Of a DNA stretch of 64,000 nt, positions 25,207-37,176 are shown piece by piece. Under the pieces are notes generated by a model. That model saw only the letters and a list, made by a program, of their open reading frames with translations, ran no database searches and was not told the origin of the DNA. Source of the DNA: Rhodamnia argentea (lineage: Eukaryota > Streptophyta > Magnoliopsida > Myrtales > Myrtaceae); NCBI RefSeq assembly GCF_020921035.1, contig NC_063158.1, positions 21,686,178-21,750,177 on the forward strand, written 5' to 3'. Both the position numbers and the translations under genes were made by a program. The first letter of the stretch is position 1. The number at the start of each line of letters is the position of its first letter.

Positions 25207-25605
25207 GTGCCACTAGTAAACAAATAAAAATAAAAATATGAAAACGTGCCATTAATTTGACCAAGGCCATCCAATTTCCAAAAACTTCTTAAACGATAGA
25301 CAAAGTGACGCAGCAGCGTTCAGCGAATAATGCAAGAAAACTCTTGCTAAAGGATAGAAATCTCGAAAATTATGTGAATATTATTGATCTTTAAAAAAAA
25401 AGTGATAAACACCTTTTAGTAGGTTTTGTCAATTAGGAATCAAAATATCAAAAATGGAAATTACAAAGTGCCACTGAAATAAAATTAAGCTCGAAAAATA
25501 CTAAAAAATAGGAAACCCATATAGACATTCTCGAACGTACCATTAATTTTAGCTCAAGGCCATCCAATCGTTCCGAAAACTGATTTCTTAAATCGATCCA
25601 GATGC
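25207..25605. repeat. Diverged direct duplication upstream of the protease pseudogene
   Basis: The block with 'cgtgccattaatttgacc' and 'aaggccatccaat' (about 25244-25300) recurs as 'cgtaccattaattttagc' and 'aaggccatccaat' (about 25535-25590). Both copies are preceded by a 'gtgccact' word. They look like an old duplication of about 280 bp within the upstream flank. Confidence 0.45.
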
Positions 25606-25900
25606 ACCACTAATGCCCGTCACAAAGGGGATGGTTCTTGTTGAAATCCCAATTGCTGACGAGACTTGAAAATTCTTTGTCTAGATATTGCTGATGCTCC
25701 AAAAGTAGCGTCCAAACTTCGCCAAATTCTTACAAACTAAGTGAAATTACTAAGTTAATCTCTTGCTTTCCTTACGAGATGTGCACAAAATTCCCGCATT
25801 CTGATTTTTACCTTGTGGGTTCGATCCGAGGATAAGGGTCAACCTTCCTTCCGGCGCTAATAGTATGTGGAGGCTAGGAAACGCTTAATCCGTAAACACG

Positions 25901-25908
25901 TATATATA
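25901..25908 (+). promoter_or_regulatory. TATA box of the protease pseudogene
   Basis: TATATATA lies about 60 bp before the ATG at 25969. The core promoter therefore survives although the reading frame is broken. Confidence 0.5.
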
Positions 25909-25968
25909 CCGTAGCTCGATACTCTCTACTTCATCACCACCCAAGCTAGAGAAACTCCTTTACGAGCT

Positions 25969-27225
<1,257 letters not shown>

Positions 27226-29460
27226 GTTAAAATAAAAAAGCCAAACTTTTCCAGGCTGTGGTGACAACTTTTGTTAATAGAATATGTCGGATTCTTGAAG
27301 AAGTTCATGCTATTGTCTCCCATTCCAAGGATGCAGAGTGAGACGTTCAAGAATTACAGAGGTCTTTTGTGCCATTTGATTGTTTGAAAGCTGGCAAACT
27401 TTTGACCAGTTTCCAATTCAACTCGAATTTCGCTCATGAACCCGCCTAGGATCGTTCCATCAACTAACCCTAGTTGTACTAAGTGATTCTAGATATTGAG
27501 ACCAGATCAAATTGATTGGTGTAATGTGAAATTTCATCCACTATATCATCTCTTTCGTTAGATTGCAAAGTAGACAGTAAGCATCATGCCCCGGCAACAC
27601 AAGGAAAAAGGTAACCGGCAACCACCATGATTGGCCTAGTCGGTCGGTCTTACAGCAGCGGTCAGCCAAACCACCACAAGCCAACCTATGCCGTGGCTTG
27701 GTTGGTGAGGGTTAGACAACCGGCAGCGAAGAAGTTCGCAAACCAAGCTGCATTGCGCACTCGAGCGTCACTGATGGATTACATTGCACGGTACAGGACT
27801 TTAACCTGTAATGCTGCTCCAAGGGCTAGATAGAAGTACACCTTATCTCTTATCTGTTGCGATGCCAATGCGACGCCAACCGCACATCACGTAATTGTTC
27901 CCGTCATTATTAGCATTTTGACAGAAGAAATAAGACAGGTGAGGTGATGGACACGCCAACATTACACAAATGGAGAACATTAAGAGGCTCGTTACCTAGA
28001 TAACCACAGAGGAATCGGTCATGAAATACAATGAAGACGGTCTGCAGGTTCATAGAAGCACGTCCAGCAAACCAACAAGTACAACTTCAATTACAAAGAT
28101 AGCTTCCTCTCTATCTATAAAAGAGCTAGAAGATAACCAGTGAAGAAAAACAACTATCACGATTGTGGTAAAGTCACAATGAGAGGCAGGAAAGAGTAAC
28201 ACTCATTCTGAACTACCATCTGGGCTAAGCTCTCGGCTTATCATGAGCATAGTCAACAAGGATAGACTTGATGCAATCCAACAACAGGAGGTTCAAATCG
28301 CACATACTCTATAGTCAATTAAAACTAAATTTCTTACATACAATGCAAAGGGAACGAAATCCCAACACAAAGTTTTTTAAACAACTACTGTCTATGCTTT
28401 ACGTAAGCACCAAAGCATTAACGATCTACTGTTTGTATATAGATATCTTTGAAATTATTAGTTTGAACAGTCTTTCTTCTTGTTGGGCAGGAATAAAATC
28501 AATTCATTATTAGACAGTACAAAAAGTAAAAGTACAACACATTCTGCATATGGATTATGGCTAAAAGACTCACATTTGAAGTAGAAAAACGTGACTTCAT
28601 GAACTGTCCTAGATGAGAAAATGAAATATACGATAAGGCTCATCTGTCAACTCATTCTTGAGAGTTGAGACAAGTACTACCACATTTCATTGTATCAGCA
28701 CAACATAATGATAATAAACCATAAGAAAATGCGTGGTTGCGCAGACAATCTGCCATTTTCAAAGGTTTCCTGCTTTGCGAGAGAATATATGCAAGGGGAA
28801 AAATAGTTTGATCAATCGATTAAGAGGAAAAACAGAAAGTACACAGGTATGGTGTGGATCCTACCTTTAACATCGACATGGGATGAGAGCATGAAATCTA
28901 AATATGCAGAAAAACAATATTTGATAGACCTTACCCTGTCAAACAAACAAAATGGTTTCTGAGAGGAAAGCAATTCACCAACTAAATTCAACCCAGACAA
29001 AGACTTCACAGATGGTTATCAATTACAAGATGCGAAAGATGGAAGTTCATGGAATTTCGCAAGACATACGAAGACCTATGTTCCCAAAAGATCTTGAAAC
29101 CTTAAGAATCTCAACAAAAATGACCTGAAATGCTTAGGCAATAAACAAATTCAATGTGATGACATGCTCAAGTGACCTTTTACATTGTCAAAGGAAAAGA
29201 AGACTCATGTAACTGATTATGGAGTAATTAGATATTTGATCGCTAGTCATTAATAAGGTCCTTTCAACAGCGCTGTTTAATGGGGCCACTTCCGCTATGT
29301 GAAGTGTTGCTTCATAGCAGACCTACTTAATTAAACAAGGGGATCTCAATGAAGAAAACTTGCATCAATAATCATAAGGAATTCCAAAATTGTCCAAAAG
29401 TATCGTCTGCCAGACAATGGTACATGTCGCATTTACCTTTTGTAAATGATCAAATAACAA
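27226..29460. other. Intergenic region, no gene seen
   Basis: This lies between the protease pseudogene and the 3' end of RPL34. The open frames are short (27627-27833, 28268-28513) and resemble nothing known. The part nearest 29460 includes the RPL34 3' UTR on the minus strand. No clear repeat or RNA gene was recognised. Confidence 0.5.
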
Positions 29461-31007
29461 TCAAGAACGTTTGCCACTATTTGAATTCGACTTGGGGCAA
29501 AGGACCCATCGTCCCTTGGCACGTCTGCGCTTCAAAATTGCTCTTCCACTCGTAGTCCTCATCCTCCTGCGAAAGCCATGGGTTCGAGCCAGAGATTTCC
29601 TCGATCTGTTCCTTTTTGTTAGGCAAAGCGCAGGCTTCCCAGCTCTCACCACCAGGCCACGGCGTTTCTCCGTAGTGGTTCCAAGATGAAAGTTGAAGTT
29701 CAACGTCAAAGACGAACCTGGAAATTGAAATTCACAAATAAGGGAAGGCACAGATGATTCTTCCCTTCTTTCAGTCATCAATGAGCTAAATCAGATGATT
29801 TATCATTTTCCAAAATCAAATGAAGAAGGAAATATATTCCAACATCTAAAAACACTTATGAACCATGCTTCCCACCACAAACTGGAGGGAGGGGAACACT
29901 CAAAAGCATGGTGCACAAGGCTTCAAAGCAGAATTCCTATTGACTCCCAAGCACACATGATTCTTCCTTCTTGCAGTCATCAATGAGCTAAATCAGACGA
30001 TATATCATTTTCCAAAATTGAACGAAGAAGGAAATATATTCCAACATATAAAAACACTTATGAACCATGCTTCCAACTGCAGACCGCAGGAAGGGGAACA
30101 CTGAAAAGCACAGTGCACAAGGCTTCAAAGTAGAATTCCTATTGATTCCCAAACAGTGGAGTTCATGTGCAAGCAAACTAGAGAGCTGCAAACGCAGGCT
30201 CCAAAGGCTAAAGAAGTTTTACTACAAGTGAGTCTACTCTGTAGGGTTTTACTGAGAAAACATGCTTACCCAGTACATATCACGCATTACATATTGAAAT
30301 TCTCTAGACTCTGGAGGCCCCATCACTGTGAAGTGTGCAATTGCAAAGAGAAGGACTTGTTCGACCTACTTCTAACGGCGGCCAATCTAATTTAATAAGA
30401 CTAAACCCAAAAAGACCATTAAAGCACCTAACAAACTCTTTAGCGAGTTCTTGGCAAGTACAAACTCCTATTCAAAGTGAATCTTGCCGTAATACATCAC
30501 TCTTAGACTCCAAGCTGATCGACAAGATCCTCGGACACACAGTTTTACATAGGTATCGAACACCCAATTTGAAACTTCAATCATGCAACACTAGGAAATT
30601 ATGCATATAAAGTAGACACATTTCCCCAAAATCTAACGTGGAGATAACAAATTCTGTCAAAAAACTAAGCATTCAGGGACAAATTCAACTGAATTATATA
30701 TATCAGAGCAAGAATGTCAACTAAAAACCAACGGAAAGCCGTGACCACGAACTCAAACACATGACACACGAGAACATGGAAACGCGAGATTACCAGAGAA
30801 GGAGTTCGGGGAAGAGAGAGGAGACGAGGAGGGCAAGAAAGAGCAGCGAAGCAGAGGCGAGCGAGCCGTGGTCCTCGCGAAGTTCACCGAAGAAGGAGCG
30901 TTGTTCCCTCTCGAGCCCGTGAGGAAGGTGAGGGAAGCGCAGGGACCTCGAGCTTTGCTCCCCAGAGAGAGCGAGCAAGAAGACGAGAGGATCGCTGTGG
31001 AAGCCAT
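29461..31007 (-). CDS. RPL34: Chloroplast 50S ribosomal protein L34 (bL34c)
   Basis: Two exons on the minus strand, 31007-30794 and 29717-29461, give 156 residues. The donor GTAATC and acceptor TTTCCAG are clear, and the join codes G/SSLTLNF. Exon 1 supplies a Ser/Ala/Arg-rich chloroplast transit peptide ([10 protein letters not shown]...). Exon 2 carries the whole L34 domain: [20 protein letters not shown], then [15 protein letters not shown] and a basic C-terminus. bL34 is a small, very basic protein of the large plastid ribosomal subunit and binds 23S rRNA. The family is nuclear-encoded in plants with exactly this head-plus-L34 layout. The start at 31007 lies just after a (CT)n leader. The 1.08-kb intron contains a 203-bp tandem duplication. 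Upstream are several TGGGCT motifs typical of ribosomal-protein promoters. Confidence 0.95.
29754..30152. repeat. 203-bp tandem duplication in the RPL34 intron
   Basis: Unit 1 (about 29754-29956) and unit 2 (about 29957-30152) both contain 'tcatcaatgagctaaatcag', 'gaaggaaatatattccaac', 'cttatgaaccatgcttcc' and 'acaaggcttcaaag'. They differ by scattered substitutions, so the duplication is not very recent. It starts about 35 bp upstream of the exon 2 acceptor, in the direction of transcription. Confidence 0.85.
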
Positions 31008-31100
31008 TTGAGAGAGAGAGAGAGAGAGATTGTGGGGGGGTGGACACAACACTATCCTAAGTGAACCATGAATTGCGGAGAGAGAGAGAGAGAGAGACTG
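31008..31100. repeat. (GA)n / (CT)n tracts in the RPL34 leader
   Basis: GA repeats at about 31011-31029 and 31079-31097. On the minus (coding) strand they are CT-rich and the first runs up to the ATG at 31007, the same leader style as the ARM gene. Confidence 0.7.
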
Positions 31101-31140
31101 TCTTATCGGGTCAGCACAAGATCCGACCCAATTGAGTTTC

Positions 31141-31237
31141 TGGGCTTAAATTGAAGATTTGGGCTTTTTCTATCTGTCCAGCCCATTGGAGATTAGGGTC
31201 AGAGGTTCCCTTTCTGTTTTTCTAACTGTCCAGCCCA
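31141..31237. promoter_or_regulatory. Cluster of TGGGCT (site II-type) motifs
   Basis: TGGGCT occurs at 31141-31146 and 31160-31165, and its complement AGCCCA at 31180-31185 and 31232-31237. The last two are within a direct repeat of CTGTCCAGCCCATTGGA about 50 bp apart. Site II elements (TGGGCY) are bound by TCP-type factors and are common in plant promoters of ribosomal and organelle-protein genes. They sit between divergent RPL34 and the prefoldin fragment, so they may once have served both. Confidence 0.55.
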
Positions 31238-31245
31238 TTGGATAT

Positions 31246-31247
31246 TC

Positions 31248-31278
<31 letters not shown>

Positions 31279-31281
31279 TGT
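31246..31281 (+). repeat. (TATG)n microsatellite
   Basis: About eight consecutive TATG/GTAT units, located between the site II cluster and the prefoldin fragment. Confidence 0.85.
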
Positions 31282-31311
31282 TTTTTGACGGTCGCCAAGG
31301 GAGCGGAGGCT

Positions 31312-31402
31312 ATGGAGATGGAGAAGATGAGCGTGGAGCAGCTAAAGGAGATCAAGAGCAGACGAACCTGGACCTTAACCTGCTCTAGGATAGCCTCTTC
31401 AG
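31312..31402 (+). pseudogene. First-exon fragment of prefoldin subunit 5
   Basis: The frame MEMEKMSVEQLKEIK matches the start of plant prefoldin subunit 5 (…MEKM..EQLK.LKEQ). One base is then missing after GAGATCAAG. In the next frame the expected EQTNLDLNLL follows, then a TAG where Gln is normal, then DSL. Homology stops there (about 31402) and the following DNA does not continue the prefoldin sequence. Prefoldin is a cytosolic co-chaperone for actin and tubulin, but this piece cannot make it. It is divergent from RPL34 and separated by about 300 bp. The match is from memory of the family. Confidence 0.65.
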
Positions 31403-32452
31403 ACATCCACACCAGTTTTCGTCCTCTGTAGCGATGTGTCCTGTTAAGTCCCAATTGGATGATCATTTACGCGACAAATAGTTAAGCGAGCTTATGTCAA
31501 GATTAAATGAGTTTTACCTATGGATAAGCCCGTTTATACACGAGTAATAATATATGTCGCGTGCAGGTTTGACCATATCATATCCTCCCGCCAACATGAC
31601 TCGTTTCATCACATTACATTTAAATAAATTTAGACGTAAACCAGCCCTAAACAACTTTTGCAAGTTTATAAAATAATAATACATATCTCAAACGAGTTAG
31701 GCGTGTTGTGGCACTTGACCAGGTTAATCAATGAAAAACGTTGTGCTAGGATTCAAAGACATGACGCGATTAATAAACAAACATGTCATGTATGGGTAAT
31801 GCCTTACGTACATTCATCAACGATCTTCTCAGCCAATCTAGGGTTTCATTTCTTTTTGTTGAGATGAAGATCGGAGGAAGAGATGGCTTTCTGTGGATTG
31901 ATTAACAGTTGGGCAGCCTTCAATTAGTCATATGATAAAATATCCTCATGCCTTACGTACATCCATCGAGGTTCACGTCTTTAATGTTACTCAAGATATG
32001 AATAAGAATTGGACTCAAATCTATGGAGGAAAACCGATTGGTCTCAAACGGTGGCCAACAGGACGTCATTCAGATCAAATGTATCAAATTAAGAGCAATG
32101 AACAGATCGAGTTGAGCAATGACTATTCGTCTTAATGCTTAAATATAATTAAGAGGATCAGGACGTGACATGTGACGATAGCAAGCACAAGTCGTGTAAG
32201 CATTTAACAGCCCTTCAGTTGCCCATGTGGTAATTACAATTGTTTGGAATGATTGTGTACTTTTAGGGAAGAAATGAACACAACAAAAATAAAAATAATA
32301 ATGAATGTCCATTTCAAGTACGCCCATCAAAACAACAAAAATGCAATTTGTGTTCGAGTTTGAATCTAAAAAAGAAATAATTCCTTGAAGGGACCGTAGA
32401 CTAAATCTTTCCTTTAGATTACACCTTATCAAATAAGTGGATTACTCTCATT
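31403..32452. other. Intergenic spacer, no gene seen
   Basis: AT-rich DNA between the prefoldin fragment and the long inverted repeat. The phrase 'catgccttacgtacatc/ttca' occurs twice (about 31800 and 31949), suggesting a short duplication. No open frame is convincing. Confidence 0.45.
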
Positions 32453-34228
32453 TCATAAGCCAAGTCTAGAGGACTATTCAAAATTCTTTTCTTTTAGGGT
32501 TAATATCACGAAAAACCCTAAATTGGTATACATGTAACAAATTTGCTGTAAACTAATTTTTACTCATAGAAAATCCCAAACCGATACATCCGTGATAACT
32601 TTACTCTCCATTAGTTTTTGTTAAATTTAGTTAATATAACAAAAAATCCCAAACCGGTAAACTTGTAACTAGCGGAGGGTAAAAATCTTAAACTAATATA
32701 CTTGTTAGCCGTCACATATCATCCAACTTAGTAATTTGACGGTGAAATTTAATAAAAACTAACATATGATAAATTTGTCACAAGTGTATCAATTTGTGAT
32801 TTCTGGCGGTCAAAAGAGCTCCTTTGTCAATCACTTCCATTCCTCTAATTAGACCACTTGATTGCTACAAAAATCACCATCAGATTTCTAATTTGTGATA
32901 AATTTGTTATATGTATATCAGTTGATGATTTTTTATGATATTAAACCATTTCTTTTACAATGAGAAAGCTCAATTTAAAGATAAAAATAATTTTCCGACC
33001 TACGAAATACTCCATTAATCTTATGGCCTAACACCCAAAAAAAAAAAAAATCTCAACTTTAGCATCTATCTCAATTATATCCAAAACTTTTTGTTGTCTC
33101 ATAAAAAATCCCAAATTTCTACCGGTTTGATAGCCAAAAAACCCTCAACTTTTACTTTTGTCCCAATTCTACCACCGTCAACCTTCCGTCTATAATCACT
33201 ATTACTTAATCCTATGTGGCTCGAATTTTCTCATTGAACTTATCAATGAATCTTCGAAATTTGAAAACAACAAGTTTCAAGGACGACGAGATTTGAGATT
33301 GTTCATGCAACTAATAAGATCTCCACATCTAGCTGTTTTTTGGGCTGTTGAGTGCCGGGGAGAATCCAAACCTCACCGTCTTGAGTGGCTCCGTATCTCC
33401 TGGCAATTTGCGAGGGAAGCAGCTAACCGAAAAGAAGTTGAGGGTTTTTTCATGTCAGCTTTTCTGAGGTGCAATTCATTAACGATGTGGAAATGCAACG
33501 TATGATTAACTAATAGTGATTATGAAAAAAAATACTAATAGTGGTATAATTAGGACAAAAGTAAAAGTTGGGAGTTTTTTATGAGATAAAAAAATATCTT
33601 GAATATAATTGAGACAAATGCTAAAGTTGAGGGCTATTTGGGTATTAGGCCATAAGATTAGTGGAGCAATTCGTAGGTTGGAGAATTATTTATCTCTAAA
33701 TTGAGCTTTCTCATCATAAAAGAAATGGTTTAATACTATGAAAAATCCTAAACATACATGTGACAAATTTATCACAAACTTGAAATCCAATGGTGTTTTT
33801 TATGGCATTCCAAGTGGTCTAATCAGAGGAATGGAAGTGATTGACACATGAGCTCTTTTGACTACAAAAAATCACAAATTAATACATTTGTAATAAATTT
33901 ATCATCCGTTAGTTTTCATTAAATTAAACTGTCAAATTATTGAGTAGATGGCACGTGGCAATTGACGGGTGTATTAGTTTGGGATTTTTACTCTCTATTT
34001 GTTATAGGTATGTCGGTTTGGGTTTTTTTGTTATAAATAACCCAATTTAATGGAAACTAATAGAGGATAAATTTATCACGGATATACAACTTTGAGATTT
34101 TTTATGGGAAAAATTAATTTAGAGTAAATTTATCACATACATACCAATTTAAAGTTTTTTTTTTATGATATTAACCTTAAAAGAAAAGAGTTTTGAATAG
34201 TTCTCTCAACTTGTCTCCAATCTTATGG
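32453..34228. mobile_element. Long inverted-repeat (foldback-type) element
   Basis: The left arm (about 32453-33220) and right arm (about 33498-34228) are inverted copies of each other. The outer ends are 'cataagccaagtctagag' with 'actattcaaaattcttttct', against 'gaactattcaaaactctttt' on the other strand. The match continues through 'ctcattagaccacttg'-like words and 'cttatggcctaa(c/t)acccaaa' to 'aatcactattagttaatc'. Identity looks like roughly 85 percent by eye. A spacer of about 277 bp (33221-33497) has unrelated sequence. There is no transposase frame. The shape is that of foldback elements or long-TIR MITEs. If transcribed through, it would form a very long hairpin. Confidence 0.7.
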
Positions 34229-34462
34229 ATTGGATAAGACGCAAGTACAAGTCTAAATAGGTGGACTCAATAATTATTCGTGACTCTCAAAGGTTGAATG
34301 CTCGGGTTTGTAGTAATTTAAGGAATTTGAAGAAATTTATCTTCCAAATGCGATTCGTACTTGGGGAAATAGTTTAGTATAGTTACATCTCCTTTCTTTA
34401 ATCAGAATAAGAAAATACTTCAAGATGAAAGTTATCCGGATTCCTCAAGCATCCCATCGCCT

Positions 34463-34469
34463 TATATAA
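34463..34469 (+). promoter_or_regulatory. TATA box of the phospholipase gene
   Basis: TATATAA about 41 bp before the ATG at 34510, giving a short leader. Confidence 0.55.
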
Positions 34470-34509
34470 GGAGTGGAATTGCTGGTCCAAAGTATAGCAA
34501 GATTACTGC

Positions 34510-35854
34510 ATGAGCAAAACTATGGATGCAACAGCAAAAAGTTCAGCTCAAGGATACGTCAAGGATGAGATTGCCCGAAAATGGAGGCTCCTATGTGGAG
34601 AAGATAACTGGGAGGGTTTGCTAGATCCTCTCGACATCGATCTCCGCCGTGTTATCATTCACTATGGAGAGATGGCTCAGGCCACATACGACACACTTCG
34701 ACACGGAGAAGGCATCGAGATTTGCTGGGAGTAGCCGATACGCAAAGAGAGATTTCTTCTCTAAGGTTGGCCTCGACAAGGGAAACCCGTTTAAGTACTT
34801 CGCCACCAAATTCTTGTATGCAACCTCGGAAATTCATGTCCCCAGCACTTTTCTTATCAAGCCTCTATCACGAGAGGCTTGGAGGAAGGAGTCGAATTGG
34901 ATTGGGTATGTTGCAGTGGCCACGGATGAAGGGAAGGCCGCGTTGGGCCGGAGGGACATTGTCGTGGCATGGCGAGGGACGGAGCGAACCTTGGAGTGGG
35001 TTGATGATCTGGAGTTCAATTTGGTTTCAGCTTCCAAAATACTTGGCAAGGCTAATGATCCTAAGGTGCACCATGGTTGGTACTCAATCTACACTTCTAG
35101 TGACCCACGTTCGCCGTTCAGCAAGAAGAGTGCTAGACATCAGGTTAGCTTCTTTTACTTCCCAATTCCTTTGAAGCTCAATTAAAATTTTTCAAAGGGA
35201 CCTAATATCTGGAGAGGACATCATCATTCTCTTTATATGTAGGTTCTTGAAGAAATAAGGAGACTCGTCGACTTGTACAAAGATGAAGAAATCAGCATCA
35301 CAGTCACTGGGCACAGCTTGGGCGCTGCAGTTGCGACGCTGAATGCCGTTGATATTGTTTCCAATGCATTCAACAAGCCCATTGGTCACCAAAGTAAAGG
35401 TTGTCCGGTCACAGCCATTGTGTTTGCTAGCCCTAGAGTTGGAGATTCGAACTTCAGGAAGGTGTTTTCTGAGCTTGCTGATCTTCGAGCTTTGCGAGTC
35501 CACAATGTGTTAGACATCGTCCCTAAATACCCATTCCTAGGCTATTCAGATGTCGGGGAAGAGCTAGTGATCGATTCTCGCAATTCCAAGTACTTGAAGA
35601 GTCCTGGAAATGTCTCAAGTTGGCATAGTCTTGAAGTTTACCTTCACTGTGTAGCAGGGACGCAAGGCACTAATGGAGGCTTCAAGCTCATGGTTAATCG
35701 CGATATCACGCTTATAAACAAAACCCTTGATGCTTTAAAAGATGAATATCTTGTGCCAGCCTCATGGTGGTGTCCGGAGAATAAGGGCATGGTTCAACAT
35801 GGGGATGGCTCTTGGAAGTTAATGGAGCACGAAGACGATGACCCCGACAGCTGA
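34510..35854 (+). pseudogene. Phospholipase A1-II (class III lipase) gene with one frameshift
   Basis: Exons are 34510-35143 and 35243-35854 (donor GTTAGC, acceptor TATGTAG). The protein starts [12 protein letters not shown] and shows the PLA1-II N-terminus ([33 protein letters not shown]). At about 34692-34697 one extra base shifts the frame. The original frame ends in TAG at 34732. The other frame continues as [21 protein letters not shown] and stays open to the end. The family's features follow: [11 protein letters not shown], the nucleophile elbow [11 protein letters not shown] with the catalytic Ser, [11 protein letters not shown] with the Asp, and [11 protein letters not shown] with the His. 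Without the shift the length would be about 415, normal for cytosolic plant PLA1-II enzymes that release fatty acids from phospholipids and galactolipids. With everything else intact it may be a recent null allele or an assembly error. Confidence 0.85.
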
Positions 35855-37176
35855 ACAGTCTCTGTTCTATTTCTGGAAAACTGTGTACATAAATAAAATT
35901 CAAGAACTATTGTAAAATATGTGTGGCCAAACAAAGGCAGTCTATTTCGTTGATGAATAAATGTAATAAATGTGTCCTTGCATCTGTAGCCCCGGCAAGG
36001 CAATTTGCATTTCGCTTTCTCAATCTATGATTGAATCAATAATCAGTGTTTCCCTTTTAAAAAGTTACTACATATGACATTTTGCATAAGGTGAACTATT
36101 TAACAGGAATTCATCCTTGACGCGGGATGATTGCATGTGGTCCCTTTTTTTTTTCAACAAGGACTTCATCGAATTGCTCGGTAGGTTTTTGAATCGTAAG
36201 ATTCAACTCAAGAACAATTTGATATAACTATCTGTAGTAGTTTCAGTTGTCAAAATTTGTCTTATATAACCTTTTCAAGAGTATGGTGAAAGCCTCATAA
36301 CTGCAGCGTCTTCAAAGTTGCAACTACTTGTGCTTGTTTTTAAGAAGCTACATAACCAAATGCATAAGTTGCAAAATTCACAGCACAGCCACAAAATAGT
36401 CATAGATTCTTTTGCCATAACTATACTCCCTAGGCTCTAAGATTGATAGTAGTATACAATCGAATCAACATAAGCTAAGTTATTTCTTGTAATTGACGAA
36501 TTATTACATAGAAATATGATTTTTTTTATTCTTATTTATGGGATATTGTTGCTTGGACCCGGATCTAGGACCAGGTGCAATCACAATAATGGCATTTTAT
36601 GAGATTCACATGGGACTCACAGGGATCAACAACCGAGATTGACCTGTTCCATCATGAATTGGGATGAAGGTGAGTACTTGCCATTAATATGGGAATCAAT
36701 ACAACAACACGAACACATTATGAAGCAAAATATCATAGAATCACTAGGTCATCATTGTGATATGTTGCTATTTGGTTTGCCTAATCGCGGCTACCTGTAG
36801 ATGCTTAAAGTCTCTAATTGTGTTGCCCTTATCTTAATCTTACATTATTAGTTGTTGTCCAAGTTCATTGAAGATGAATATGTACATGAGTAAATTTTTG
36901 GTATTCCAAAGTTTTAAGGAACGACCGACACTCTCACTTAGAAAACTAGGCACAATTACATTTTATCCCGTGGAATACGAATGCGGGCAAATATGAGAAA
37001 ACATCCAAGACAGTAAATTTGATCTAGAGAAATAGGGTGTAAATTTGGAAGCTTAAGCCAATATATATGTGATATACATGCAACATATCAAACTTGGTTA
37101 TTACAGAACCGTGCACGTGACCTTCGATAGACGCAAACGTCCAAATGCATTTTATTTTATAATGTAAGTAATTAAG
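35855..37176. other. Intergenic region, duplicated downstream of each GDSL copy
   Basis: No gene. From about 36110 to 37170 the sequence resembles 61195-62130 (for example 'gcttggacc', 'ggtgcaatcacaa', 'gagattcacatggga') and in part 49190-49540. These are the 3' flanks of GDSL copies A, C and B, so the flank was copied together with the genes. Confidence 0.55.

Noticed and set aside
25810-25830. GGTTCGATCC, B-box-like, in the protease pseudogene promoter
   Set aside because: Same reason: no A box and no acceptor-stem pairing.
27627-27833. Small plus-strand frame
   Set aside because: No homology recognised and no promoter or splice context.
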